A stretch of DNA of 64,000 nt from an uncultured Dorea sp. (GCA_910584095.1 CAJTYU010000003.1:41881-105880), one strand, 5' to 3'. Counted from the stretch's first letter, positions 35,916-44,246 are shown. The notes: a model not told the origin generated them from the sequence alone. Made by a program: numbers and translations.

Positions 35916-36053
35916 ATGCTGAATTTTGAAGAAGAGTTGAGGAGATTCCAGCCGTGTCTGGAGGTAGAGGATATTGAGGATGCGGTTTATCAGGAAGACC
36001 TTGCTGATATGACTGATTTACTGAGAGAGGTTATTGAACAGACGAACAAGTAG
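35916..36053 (+). CDS. Small acidic protein, 45 residues
   Basis: A short ORF beginning MLNFEEELRRFQPCLEV and ending LLREVIEQTNK. It has a strong ribosome site (GAGAGGAGG, 5 nt before the ATG) and lies between folC and the TPR gene in the same direction, 18 bp from the latter. The product is acidic, helical in appearance, without signal peptide or membrane segment. I do not recognise it; it may partner with the TPR protein. Confidence 0.65.
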   Translation: MLNFEEELRRFQPCLEVEDIEDAVYQEDLADMTDLLREVIEQTNK

Positions 36054-36071
36054 AAAGCAGAAGGATATTTT

Positions 36072-37472
36072 ATGGAGTATACACAAAAACTGATCTATCA
36101 GTCTAATTACTGGTACAATGACGGGCTCCAGAAGGCGAACATCCGTGATATGTCGGGTGCGATTACGTCTTTGAAAAAGAGCCTTCAGTTTAATAGTGAG
36201 AATATTGCGGCAAGAAATCTTCTTGGTCTGGTTTACTATGGACGGGGAGAAGTAGGGGAAGCTTTGGTAGAGTGGATTCTCAGTAAGAACATCCATCCTC
36301 AGGATAACATTGCCAGCTATTATATACAGAAGATACAGGAAAGTCCGGCGGATCTGGACATTATCAATCAGTCGATCCGCAAGTATAATCAGAGTCTGGT
36401 TTACTGCGGTCAGGGCGGGGAGGATCTGGCAATTATCCAGCTAAAACAGGTGGTGAGTTCTTGCCCCAGCTTTTTGCGCGCGTATCAGCTTCTGGCGCTG
36501 CTGTATCTTCATACGGAGCAGTACAGCTTGGCCAGACGGGTTTTGAAGGAAGCCAATAAACTGGACACTACTAATGAACTAACTTTAAGATATATGCACG
36601 AGCTGGCCCAGAGCCGGCGCCAAAGGCGGGAAAATGGGGAAAAGACAGAGGTTAAGCCTCGGAAAAAGCCTCAGACCGTTACATACAGCATAGGAAACGA
36701 GACGATTATCCAGCCGGCTTCTACAGTAATGAAGGAGAACACCAGCAGAATGACGATTATGAATATACTGATCGGACTGGCTGTAGGAATCGCATTTATG
36801 AGATTCATGGTTATGCCGGCGGTAAATCGTTCCACCTCTGCGAAGACCAACAAACAGGTGGTAGAATTCAGCGATAAGATTGCTGAGGAAGAGGCGCAGA
36901 TTGCCGCTCTTAAGACAGAGCTTGAAAGTTACCGCGCAACCAGTGAAGAGACGGAGAATGCGCAGCAGACAGCGGCTTCAACGAAGGATAGTTATGAGAT
37001 TGTTATGGAGATGTATTCCCATTTCCTTAATGACGATATCAGTGATTCCGCTATGGTGGAGCAGATATTAAAGGTAAATCCGGAGGCGCTTGGGACACTG
37101 GGCAGAGAGCGGTACGATGAGATGACGGGAACCTTATTCCCACGTTATAGTGAAACCCTATATTATACGGCAAGAGAAAACTATGAGGCTGCTAATTACA
37201 CGGATGCAATTTCGAATCTGACAATGCTGATGCAGCTGGATGAGGGTTATGATGAGGGCAATGCCATGTTTCTGCTTGCGAGAGCCTATGAGGCGGCCGG
37301 CGACGCAGATAATGCGGCGCAGTGGAAAGGGAAGGTAGAGAAGGACTATCCGAATGTGGATACATCAGAAAAAAGTGATGATGAGTCGGATGATTCAGAG
37401 GATTACGAAGATTACGACGGTTATGATGAATATGACGATTCAGATAATTACTATGACGATGAATATGAATAA
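36072..37472 (+). CDS. TPR-repeat membrane protein with acidic tail
   Basis: A 466-residue protein. The first 200 residues hold tetratricopeptide repeats (for example ENIAARNLLGLVYYGRGEVGEAL and LALLYLHTEQYSLARRVLKEA), a single transmembrane helix lies near 229-248, then a short coiled coil and a further TPR-like region (about 330-435). The last 35 residues are almost only Asp, Glu, Tyr and Ser. A scaffold role at the membrane is plausible; the function is unknown. Confidence 0.8.
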   Translation: MEYTQKLIYQSNYWYNDGLQKANIRDMSGAITSLKKSLQFNSENIAARNLLGLVYYGRGEVGEALVEWILSKNIHPQDNIASYYIQKIQESPADLDIINQSIRKYNQSLVYCGQGGEDLAIIQLKQVVSSCPSFLRAYQLLALLYLHTEQYSLARRVLKEANKLDTTNELTLRYMHELAQSRRQRRENGEKTEVKPRKKPQTVTYSIGNETIIQPASTVMKENTSRMTIMNILIGLAVGIAFMRFMVMPAVNRSTSAKTNKQVVEFSDKIAEEEAQIAALKTELESYRATSEETENAQQTAASTKDSYEIVMEMYSHFLNDDISDSAMVEQILKVNPEALGTLGRERYDEMTGTLFPRYSETLYYTARENYEAANYTDAISNLTMLMQLDEGYDEGNAMFLLARAYEAAGDADNAAQWKGKVEKDYPNVDTSEKSDDESDDSEDYEDYDGYDEYDDSDNYYDDEYE

Positions 37473-37528
37473 AAATGCTGCTGCTGAGGAGGCAGACGGC
37501 AGCATGGGACAGACGGGATACGAAAGAG

Positions 37529-37556
37529 AAGGATATGCGAGCGGCATATCCTTTTT
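37529..37556 (+). terminator. Rho-independent terminator after the TPR gene
   Basis: AAGGATATGC (37529-37538) pairs with GCATATCCTT (37544-37553) around a 5-nt loop, followed by a T run. It separates the folC-TPR transcript from the sporulation operon. A weaker CTGCAC/GTGCAG hairpin (37605-37627) follows. Confidence 0.85.
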
Positions 37557-37697
37557 ATATTGGGAAACCGTCTTGCAGTTTCCTATATGAAAATATATGC
37601 GCGTCTGCACGCGTAAGAAAAGTGCAGATTATTTTTGCCGCGGGTATCGGGGAAATACCTGCAGTCAGGGGAAATATGAAGAAAAGGGGACATGACT

Positions 37698-38009
37698 ATG
37701 AAATATGAAGTGCAGGAGAACTGCCTGACTATCTACCTTCCGGGGGAGCTGGATCATCACAATTCAGAGGAGATTAAGCGGGAAGCGGACCGCTTGATTG
37801 AACGCGGACATGTACGCTATGTAATCTTTGATTTTGCAGATACGGAGTTTTGCGACAGTTCAGGAATTGGTGTGATTATGGGACGTTATAAGAAGGTATG
37901 TATGTTTGGCGGCGAAGTGTGGGCGGCCCATGCAAACGAGCGGATTAAGAAAATACTCAAAATGTCCGGAGCGACTAAAATTATGCAGATATATGAGGAG
38001 GATGTATAG
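37698..38009 (+). CDS. spoIIAA: Anti-sigma F factor antagonist SpoIIAA
   Basis: A 103-residue STAS-domain protein that frees sigma F when unphosphorylated. The phosphorylated serine lies in CDSSGIGVIMGRY (about residues 51-62). ATG 37692 is also in frame, but 37698 has AAAAGGGG at a better 8-nt distance. It heads spoIIAA-spoIIAB-sigF, the prespore commitment switch. I could not identify a convincing sigma-H promoter by eye. Confidence 0.93.
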   Translation: MKYEVQENCLTIYLPGELDHHNSEEIKREADRLIERGHVRYVIFDFADTEFCDSSGIGVIMGRYKKVCMFGGEVWAAHANERIKKILKMSGATKIMQIYEEDV

Positions 38010-38011
38010 GA

Positions 38012-38482
38012 ATGAGAGAGATTGTAAATGGTATGACAAATGAGATGAAGCTGGAATTTGACAGCCGCTCTGCCAATGAGGCATTTGCAAGGGTAACGGT
38101 AGCGTCGTTTATGACGCAGTTGAATCCGACGCTTGAGGAGGTGTCTGATGTAAAAACAGCTGTTTCCGAGGCTGTGACCAACGCCATTATTCATGGATAT
38201 GAGAATCATGTAAATAAAATTCAGATATTTGCCGGGATTGAGGGAAAAACCTTACGTTTAGAAATTACAGATCGAGGCGTGGGGATTTTGGATGTGAAAC
38301 AGGCAATGGAACCTTTATTTACAACAAAGCCGGAGCTTGAGCGATCTGGTATGGGATTCTCTTTTATGGAAGCATTTATGGACGAGGTGGTTGTAGAGTC
38401 TGAACCGGGGAAAGGAACGGTTGTCAAAATGAAAAAAGTTATCGGAAAGGGCAGGGAACTATGGACCGCACAATCGCTCTGA
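38012..38482 (+). CDS. spoIIAB: Anti-sigma F factor / serine kinase SpoIIAB
   Basis: A 156-residue GHKL kinase that binds and inhibits sigma F and phosphorylates SpoIIAA. ATP-binding boxes: EAVTNAIIHGYEN (N box), DRGVGILD (G1) and RSGMGFSFM (G2). It begins 2 bp after spoIIAA and overlaps the start of sigF by 22 bp, indicating translational coupling that would keep the three proteins in ratio. Confidence 0.95.
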   Translation: MREIVNGMTNEMKLEFDSRSANEAFARVTVASFMTQLNPTLEEVSDVKTAVSEAVTNAIIHGYENHVNKIQIFAGIEGKTLRLEITDRGVGILDVKQAMEPLFTTKPELERSGMGFSFMEAFMDEVVVESEPGKGTVVKMKKVIGKGRELWTAQSL

Positions 38483-39174
38483 TTAGGAAATCTCACGAAG
38501 GGGATGAGAGGGCGAAGGCGCAGCTTGTAGAGGAAAATGTGGGGCTGGTCTGGTGCATTGTCAAACGTTTCTATAACAGAGGCGCAGAAGCAGAGGATTT
38601 ATTTCAAATCGGCAGTATTGGGCTGCTGAAGGCAATTGACAAATTTGATTTGAGCTATGATGTGAAATTCAGCACCTATGCGGTGCCTATGATATCCGGG
38701 GAAATAAAGCGTTTTCTGAGGGACGACGGAATGATCAAGGTAAGCCGTTCCTTAAAGGAACTGGCGTACAAAGCATTTTCCTGTCAGGAAGAATTAAGGA
38801 GAAAATGGGGGAGGGAACCTTCTCTCGGAGAAATTGCAGAAAAGCTCGCGGTGGATAAAGAGGAACTGGCGGCTGCGTTAGAGGCAAGCTCGGAAGTGGA
38901 ATCATTGCACAAAACCATTTATCAGAGGGACGGCCATGAGATTCAGCTTATGGACAAACTGGAAGAAAAAGAAGAACGGGAAGAAAAGGTATTAAACCAT
39001 ATGCTCCTGAATGAACTCCTGCAGCATCTGGAGAAGGAGGAGAGGCAATTGATTTATCTGAGGTATTTCGGGAATAAGACGCAGGCGGAAGTGGGAAGGA
39101 TGATGGGGATATCTCAGGTACAGGTATCAAGAACTGAAAAACGGATCTTGAAACGAATGCGGGAGGCTCTTTGA
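38461..39174 (+). CDS. sigF: RNA polymerase sporulation sigma factor SigF
   Basis: A 237-residue sigma-70 family factor of the early forespore. Region 2 reads AEDLFQIGSIGLLKAIDKFD then KFSTYAVPMISGEIKRFLRDD; region 3 includes SLGEIAEKLAVDKEEL; region 4 ends with FGNKTQAEVGRMMGISQVQVSRTEKRIL. It follows spoIIAB in the standard order. It identifies the organism as an endospore former or a descendant of one. Confidence 0.96.
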   Translation: MDRTIALIRKSHEGDERAKAQLVEENVGLVWCIVKRFYNRGAEAEDLFQIGSIGLLKAIDKFDLSYDVKFSTYAVPMISGEIKRFLRDDGMIKVSRSLKELAYKAFSCQEELRRKWGREPSLGEIAEKLAVDKEELAAALEASSEVESLHKTIYQRDGHEIQLMDKLEEKEEREEKVLNHMLLNELLQHLEKEERQLIYLRYFGNKTQAEVGRMMGISQVQVSRTEKRILKRMREAL

Positions 39175-39220
39175 AATCGTTGCATAAGAATAATAAATTT
39201 CATTGTCAAAAAATAAGAGT

Positions 39221-39249
39221 GTATATTTTTGTGCGCAGAATCCATACTA
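39221..39249 (+). promoter_or_regulatory. Candidate sigma-G/sigma-F promoter for spoVA
   Basis: GTATA (39221-39225) and CATACTA (39243-39249) are separated by 17 bp, close to the forespore sigma consensus. It lies about 100 bp before the small ORF that heads the spoVA genes, so these could be expressed late in the forespore independently of the spoIIA promoter. Confidence 0.55.
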
Positions 39250-39351
39250 ACAATAAATTGTCAATACAGTGGAAAATAAGTCTTTGACGCGTTGACGCAA
39301 GGCGTCAGATGCTTATTGTTCGTTGTTTTAGATGGAAAGGAGGCGGCATTT

Positions 39352-39513
39352 GTGGAGGAAACGAGAAGGAAGCTTAGGGCATGTTTGATTTTCGTAGTGA
39401 CAGTGGCGGTGATTATCGGTATGGTATATTATTTTCATGATGTGAAAGGCGCAGCCCAGGTAAGTGATGGAACACTGATTGCCATACCGGGAGGAACGAT
39501 GCTATGGCGGTAG
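39352..39513 (+). CDS. Small single-pass membrane protein between sigF and spoVAA
   Basis: A 53-residue ORF from a GTG start with AAAGGAGG about 9 nt upstream. A basic head (EETRRKLR) precedes a transmembrane helix LIFVVTVAVIIGMVYYF and a short outer tail. A longer frame starts at ATG 39292 but lacks a ribosome site. Its stop overlaps the spoVAA start by 10 bp, so it is coupled to spoVA translation. I do not recognise the family; a sporulation role is inferred from position. Confidence 0.65.
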   Translation: MEETRRKLRACLIFVVTVAVIIGMVYYFHDVKGAAQVSDGTLIAIPGGTMLWR

Positions 39514-40190
39514 TAAATGAGACGATATATATTAAGGGAGACGCAAATGTGGAAGTTACAAGACCATACGCCACCCTTGGAGATCTGGTCCAGATGGAGT
39601 GCGCGAATCCGGTAGTGGTACCTAAGCTTAAGACCCTGAAGGTTCTTAAATTTTCGGAAACCTCGGCAAAGCATTCTCACCATAACAACAGTAGGACGGT
39701 GGTTTCCGTATTGAAGCTGATTGAATGCATCCACCAAAAATATCCCGGAATGAGCGTGCAGAATCTGGGGGCGGAAGATATTATTGTAACCTATGAAAAT
39801 CAGCAGACGGCAGGGCAGTTTGTGCATTGGGCTAAAGTCGTATGCGTAGTGCTCATATCATTTGCCGGTTCAGCCTTTTCTATTATGGCATTTAATAATG
39901 ACGTGGACACCAGCAAATTATTTGATCAGATCTATGAACTGCTGATGGGAAAGGCATCGAATGGGTTTACCCTGCTTGAAGTGACGTACAGTATTGGGAT
40001 TATTATAGGCATTCTGGTATTTTTCAATCATTTCGGACGAAAACGCTTTTCTGTGGATCCTACGCCGATGGAGGTGGAAATGCGTCTGTATGAAACGGAT
40101 ATTCAGACGACGCTGGTAGAGAACTATTCCAGAAAGGGGAAAGAGATCGATGTGGGTACGACAGATATTGTTAATGATCATCGGACTTAG
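39504..40190 (+). CDS. spoVAA: Stage V sporulation protein AA
   Basis: A 228-residue protein. The N-terminal hundred residues are the soluble SpoVAA domain (IYIKGDANVEVTRPYATLGDL), followed by two membrane segments (about residues 112-130 and 160-178) as in SpoVAA proteins. SpoVA proteins move dipicolinic acid into the forespore. The start overlaps the preceding ORF and the stop overlaps spoVAB by 41 bp. Confidence 0.88.
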   Translation: MAVVNETIYIKGDANVEVTRPYATLGDLVQMECANPVVVPKLKTLKVLKFSETSAKHSHHNNSRTVVSVLKLIECIHQKYPGMSVQNLGAEDIIVTYENQQTAGQFVHWAKVVCVVLISFAGSAFSIMAFNNDVDTSKLFDQIYELLMGKASNGFTLLEVTYSIGIIIGILVFFNHFGRKRFSVDPTPMEVEMRLYETDIQTTLVENYSRKGKEIDVGTTDIVNDHRT

Positions 40191-40572
40191 CTCCGGCATG
40201 ATTGTGGCAAGCGGGCTGTTCTCCTTTATTACAGGATTAGGCGTAATATCAGACTTTGCGGACCGGACTCATACGGGAGAACATGTGCTTCTCTATGAAG
40301 ATGCAGTTGCGGCGGGAGGAATTCTAGGAAATATATTTATTATCTTCCAGCCGCATATTCCCGGAGCGGGATGGGCGCTTCCTATATTTGGACTTTTAGC
40401 GGGAATATTTACCGGCTGCTGGGCTATGGCTCTGGCGGAAATGCTGGATGTATTTCCGATATTTATCAGAAGGGCCAAGCTGATCCGGTGTATTCCATGG
40501 GTGATTTTAGGAACCGCTATTGGAAAATCCGTGGGCGCGCTTTTATTTTTTTATCAAAGATGGGGCAGATAG
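40150..40572 (+). CDS. spoVAB: Stage V sporulation protein AB
   Basis: A 140-residue hydrophobic protein with four membrane segments. The early GLSSGMIVASGLFSFITGLG segment and AGIFTGCWAMALAEMLDVFPIF are characteristic of SpoVAB. It overlaps spoVAA and ends 19 bp before spoVAC. It acts with the other SpoVA proteins in the forespore inner membrane. Confidence 0.9.
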   Translation: MWVRQILLMIIGLSSGMIVASGLFSFITGLGVISDFADRTHTGEHVLLYEDAVAAGGILGNIFIIFQPHIPGAGWALPIFGLLAGIFTGCWAMALAEMLDVFPIFIRRAKLIRCIPWVILGTAIGKSVGALLFFYQRWGR

Positions 40573-40591
40573 CAGGAAGGAGAAAATTATT

Positions 40592-41056
40592 ATGATGGAA
40601 ACGAAGGAGCAGCAGCAAAAGGCATATGAGGAGTATGTAAAACAAAAAACGCCTATGCATAACCTGCCGCTTAATATGGCAAAAGCATTTATAACAGGAG
40701 GAATCATCTGTATCATTGGACAGGGAGTTTTGGAATACTGCGATAAACTGGGACTAGACAAGGATGCGGCAAGCGGATGGTGCGCTATGATATTGGTATT
40801 GCTGTCGGCAGTCCTGACAGGGTTAAATTTGTATCCGAGGATTGCAAAATGGGGCGGAGCCGGAGCGCTGGTGCCGATTACAGGGTTTGCTAATTCGGTG
40901 ACAGCGCCGGCGATTGAATATAAAAAAGAAGGCCAGGTTATGGGAATCGGATGTAAAATATTTACCATAGCCGGACCGGTAATATTATATGGCATATTTA
41001 CAAGCTGGTTATTGGGACTGGCATACTGGATTTTGACGAAAGTCGGGATTATGTAA
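40592..41056 (+). CDS. spoVAC: Stage V sporulation protein AC
   Basis: A 154-residue membrane protein. SpoVAC is known as a mechanosensitive channel for dipicolinate release. Typical segments: AFITGGIICIIGQG, PRIAKWGGAGALVPITGFANS and EGQVMGIGCKIFTIAGPVILYG. The frame opens at 40520, but the ATG at 40592 has AAGGAG 10 nt upstream. It is the last spoVA gene here: spoVAD and spoVAE do not follow, and a 34-residue ORF and tRNA genes come next. Confidence 0.92.
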   Translation: MMETKEQQQKAYEEYVKQKTPMHNLPLNMAKAFITGGIICIIGQGVLEYCDKLGLDKDAASGWCAMILVLLSAVLTGLNLYPRIAKWGGAGALVPITGFANSVTAPAIEYKKEGQVMGIGCKIFTIAGPVILYGIFTSWLLGLAYWILTKVGIM

Positions 41057-41174
41057 GAAAGCGGCATAGCTGTACTGAAAAGGGGACAGCTTACCTGTTA
41101 TCCTTAATACATCAAAAGGAACGCTGCATATAAGGCGTGAGGATATAAAGATGTAGAAAGGATGGTAAGAGAAT

Positions 41175-41279
41175 ATGAAAGGCTATGTTGTAAACGACGG
41201 ATATATGGGATATGTGAATGGAAAATATATGTTATTTTCCTGTGAAGAAGACTATAGAGAATATATGAGTGAAGAATAG
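41175..41279 (+). CDS. Microprotein, 34 residues
   Basis: A short ORF, MKGYVVNDGYMGYVNGKY followed by MLFSCEEDYREYMSEE. It is rich in Tyr and Gly at the start and acidic at the end, with no membrane segment. AAAGGA lies about 12 nt before the ATG. It stands between spoVAC and a terminator, with its own 120-bp leader. The periodic GY-x-GYV pattern suggests a real small protein with a beta hairpin. Function is unknown. Confidence 0.5.
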   Translation: MKGYVVNDGYMGYVNGKYMLFSCEEDYREYMSEE

Positions 41280-41356
41280 ATAGTATAGAAAGAAAATACT
41301 GATTCTAGCGAAGCGGCAGGAAAAATAGTCATGACCGTACAGCTATTTGGCTCATT

Positions 41357-41391
41357 AGGCAGGGGAAATTGTTGGATTCTCCTGCCTTTCA
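41357..41391 (+). terminator. Terminator after the microprotein
   Basis: AGGCAGGGGAA (41357-41367) pairs with TTCTCCTGCCT (41377-41387, one G-T pair), followed by a T-rich run. The rest of the 290-bp gap between the microprotein and tRNA-Gln is AT-rich and holds only the tRNA promoter. Confidence 0.75.
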
Positions 41392-41515
41392 TATTTTACT
41401 GATACTGACTGCCAAGGGACGTCTCGAAGTTGGGCAAAAAGGCGTGAAAGTGAAAGAACAAGATTTCCTAAGAATTCTCTGAAAATGAAAGAATGAAAAA
41501 AAATAAAAAAAGGGG

Positions 41516-41543
41516 TTGATTTTTGGAAATCTTTTGGTATAAT
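41516..41543 (+). promoter_or_regulatory. Promoter of the tRNA-Gln/tRNA-Pro operon
   Basis: TTGATT (41516-41521) and TATAAT (41538-41543) lie 16 bp apart, with TGG before the -10. tRNA-Gln begins 27 bp downstream. Confidence 0.75.
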
Positions 41544-41570
41544 AATATTTGTTCGCGAGGACAACACTAA

Positions 41571-41641
41571 TGCGGAATGGTGTAATGGCAGCACAGCAGA
41601 CTCTGACTCTGTTAGTAGGGGTTCAAGTCCCTTTTCCGTAG
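41571..41641 (+). tRNA. tRNA-Gln (anticodon CTG)
   Basis: A cloverleaf is present: acceptor TGCGGAA pairs with TTCCGTA (one G-T), the anticodon stem GCAGA/TCTGT encloses CTCTGAC with CTG at positions 34-36, and the T loop is TTCAAGT. The CCA end is not encoded. It reads CAG codons. Confidence 0.93.
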
Positions 41642-41685
41642 TTCCTTGGCAGGGGCGCCGGATGTTCTTGCATTCGGTTACTTAA

Positions 41686-41759
<74 letters not shown>

Positions 41760-41772
41760 CTTCTTGGTGAGA

Positions 41773-41812
41773 TACCTCAAAGCCTAATATTTATTGGCTT
41801 TGAGGTATTTTT
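41773..41812 (+). terminator. Terminator of the tRNA operon
   Basis: TACCTCAAAGCC (41773-41784) pairs with GGCTTTGAGGTA (41796-41807), 12 bp, followed by TTTTTAT. Confidence 0.9.
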
Positions 41813-41924
41813 ATATTTTCAAAGCACATCCGAAAACACTCTGAAATCTTCTATAGATTGCATCAGGAGAGAAAAAAGGATATAATGAAAAAAAGCGCTG
41901 TCTGGAAAGGATTGTCATGGAAAT

Positions 41925-42977
41925 ATGAAGTGGAAAAAAAGAGTTATTATTCCGGTAATATGTTTTCTTTTTATAACGGCCGTTTGTATCTGGTATATAA
42001 ATGACTACTATCATGCGGATGAGAATGTGCAGGAATATTTGCAGAAAAAAGATTCTGTATCGGTAATAGAGATGCCGGATGGTTTGTATCTGGATGGACC
42101 GGGAGACGACGCGGCATTGATTTTTTATCCGGGTGCAAAGGTGGAATACACCGCTTATCTGCCGCTTTTGAGTGATCTGGCTGACAGTGGGATTGACTGT
42201 TTCCTTATTAAAATGCCGTGTAATCTTGCATTTTTCGGGCAGAATAAGGCTAAAAAGATTATGGATTCTTATGAGTACGATCGCTGGTATTTGTCAGGGC
42301 ATTCTTTGGGCGGGGCAATGGCGGCATCCTATGCTTCCGGGCATCTGGAAAGCATGGACGGTTTGGTACTTTTGGCAGCCTACCCGACGAAAAGCCTGAA
42401 GTCGGAAGCTTTTTCTGTTCTGTCACTCTATGGAAGTGAAGACGGTGTTCTGAATATGAAGAAGGCAAAGGAGGGAAAAGTATATATGCCGGCAGATTAT
42501 GCAGAGGTTTGCATAGAAGGAGGAAACCATGCACAGTTTGGAAATTATGGGGAGCAAAAGGACGACCATGCTGCAGATATTAGCCGGGAGGAACAACAGG
42601 CGCAGACCTTAGATGCCATTTTAGACATGATTGAAGATAGGGATCAGAAGCAGGAGGAAGCTGTGATGACTTATGAGCAGATTAGCCCGCAGGAAGCAAA
42701 AGCGAGAATGGATAAAGAGACGGATGTGATCATTCTGGATGTACGGACGCAGGAGGAATATGATTCCGGGCATATTAAAAACGCAGTGTGCCTGCCGAAT
42801 GAAGAGATTTTAAGCGAACCGGAAATACTGCCGGATAAAAGCCAGCAGATTATGGTATATTGCCGGAGTGGAAACCGAAGTAAACAGGCGGCGCAAAGGC
42901 TTGCCGATATGGGATACGAAAATGTTTTGGAATTCGGCGGAATTTTGGATTGGCCCTATCAAGAGATGGTAGAATAA
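41925..42977 (+). CDS. Membrane-anchored alpha/beta hydrolase fused to a rhodanese domain
   Basis: A 350-residue two-domain protein. A basic head and a hydrophobic helix (about residues 6-24) form a signal anchor. Residues 50-225 are an alpha/beta hydrolase with nucleophile motif GHSLGG (about 125-130), an Asp in GSEDG and a His in GGNHAQFG. Residues 250-345 are a rhodanese domain with LDVRTQEEYDSGHI and the active-site CRSGNRS loop. The hydrolase half is near full length, so this is a true fusion. Extracytoplasmic thiol or sulfur chemistry is possible; substrates unknown. Confidence 0.82.
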   Translation: MKWKKRVIIPVICFLFITAVCIWYINDYYHADENVQEYLQKKDSVSVIEMPDGLYLDGPGDDAALIFYPGAKVEYTAYLPLLSDLADSGIDCFLIKMPCNLAFFGQNKAKKIMDSYEYDRWYLSGHSLGGAMAASYASGHLESMDGLVLLAAYPTKSLKSEAFSVLSLYGSEDGVLNMKKAKEGKVYMPADYAEVCIEGGNHAQFGNYGEQKDDHAADISREEQQAQTLDAILDMIEDRDQKQEEAVMTYEQISPQEAKARMDKETDVIILDVRTQEEYDSGHIKNAVCLPNEEILSEPEILPDKSQQIMVYCRSGNRSKQAAQRLADMGYENVLEFGGILDWPYQEMVE

Positions 42978-43162
42978 ATCAAATATTCAATGGAAGTAGA
43001 TATTACAGATAACTCCCGAAAACGAAAGAACGGTATAGAATGTATTCTTTGTTTTGAGTGTGTGAGAAATTGTTCAAAAGACGCACTATATATAGATTTT
43101 TCATTTGTTGGGAAGTTGTAGAAAATGTAAATGGATGTTTAAATGAACGGAGAGGGACAGAA

Positions 43163-44146
43163 GTGGCGGGAATCAAAGATGTTGCAAAGAGAGCCGGAGT
43201 GGGCGTAGGCACGGTATCCAGAATGTTAAATGACAGCGGATACGTAGCGGAGCAGACCAGAGAAAAGATTGAGATTGCGATGCGCGAGCTGAACTATACC
43301 CCCAATGAGCTGGCAAGAAATCTGTATCACAAGCGGACAGGAATTATTGCGGTGATCGTTCCCAGCGTGTCGAATCCGTTTTTTGTAGAATTTGTAGATT
43401 TTGTGGAGGATGAACTGTATGAGGCTGGATATAAGATGATGCTCTGCAGCACGGACAAGGAGAGTAATGCGGAGCTGGAGTATCTGGATATGCTGAACCG
43501 CCACATTGTAGACGGCGTGATTACCGGGGTGCATTCTCTGGATGTGGAAGAGTATCGGAAGATCCGCAAGCCTATCGTAGCGCTGGACAGGTACCTGGGA
43601 GAGCATATTCCGGTGGTGGCAGTAAATCATAAAGAAGGAGGGCGTCTGGCGGCAGAGACACTGATTCGCAACGGCTGCAGAAAGGTCTTGCATTTTAGAG
43701 GATCTACGGCGGTAGATTCCCCCTATCATGAAAGACATTATGAATTTGAACGTATTATGAAAGAGCATGGGATCGGCAGCCGTACCTATGAACTGGGGTG
43801 GAATCGTCTTGATTCGGAATATTACCGGGAGGTGGTTCAGGATGTATTTGCCGGGGAATTTGACTTTGACGGCGTATTTGCGGTAGACTGGCTGGCGATC
43901 GAGTGCATGAACGAGGCAATACGCAGGCATAAGAAGGTGCCGAGGGATGTGAAGTTTGTCGCGTATGACGGGACCTTTATTACGGAACTGGCGGAGCCGC
44001 GTATGACGGCGGTAGTGCAGCCGATCGAGGAACTTGCAAAGGAATCTGTGCGGATGATGCGTGATTTGATTGGCGGGAAAGATTATAATAATAAACTGGT
44101 TATGCTGGAAGCGCGGCTCAGAAAAGGTAATACAACGATTGTGTAG
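43163..44146 (+). CDS. LacI-family transcriptional regulator
   Basis: A 327-residue repressor. The helix-turn-helix begins right at the start (IKDVAKRAGVGVGTVSRMLND), followed by the hinge LNYTPNELARNL and a periplasmic-binding-like sensor domain. The frame opens at 43058, but GTG 43163 with AGAGG 7-8 nt upstream gives the canonical LacI length. It precedes an ABC-GH32-GH91 operon whose leader has two perfect palindromes suited to a LacI dimer, so it most likely controls that operon in response to a fructo-saccharide. Confidence 0.9.
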   Translation: MAGIKDVAKRAGVGVGTVSRMLNDSGYVAEQTREKIEIAMRELNYTPNELARNLYHKRTGIIAVIVPSVSNPFFVEFVDFVEDELYEAGYKMMLCSTDKESNAELEYLDMLNRHIVDGVITGVHSLDVEEYRKIRKPIVALDRYLGEHIPVVAVNHKEGGRLAAETLIRNGCRKVLHFRGSTAVDSPYHERHYEFERIMKEHGIGSRTYELGWNRLDSEYYREVVQDVFAGEFDFDGVFAVDWLAIECMNEAIRRHKKVPRDVKFVAYDGTFITELAEPRMTAVVQPIEELAKESVRMMRDLIGGKDYNNKLVMLEARLRKGNTTIV

Positions 44147-44218
44147 TGGAAGGTGCACAAAATGAAAGAGCTGGATTTGAATAGATTGCACAAAAAGAAT
44201 TTAAAAGCGAAAAAGATA

Positions 44219-44246
44219 TTGACATATATGACGAAGGGGATATAAT
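44219..44246 (+). promoter_or_regulatory. Sigma-A promoter of the ABC-GH32-GH91 operon
   Basis: TTGACA (44219-44224) and TATAAT (44241-44246) match consensus fully with a 16-bp spacer. The predicted start is near 44253, leaving a leader of about 280 nt before the binding-protein gene. This covers the 387-bp gap between lacI and that gene, together with the two operators below. Confidence 0.85.

Noticed and set aside
37475..37708. Plus-strand frame of 77 codons after the TPR gene
   Set aside because: It runs through a strong terminator hairpin and lacks a ribosome site.
40592..41056. Start of spoVAC at 40520
   Set aside because: That start lies deep inside spoVAB and has no ribosome site; ATG 40592 has one and gives the usual length.
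43226..44191. Minus-strand open frame of 321 codons
   Set aside because: It lies antisense to the LacI gene, has no ribosome site, and its His/Ile/Pro-rich product has no domain signature.
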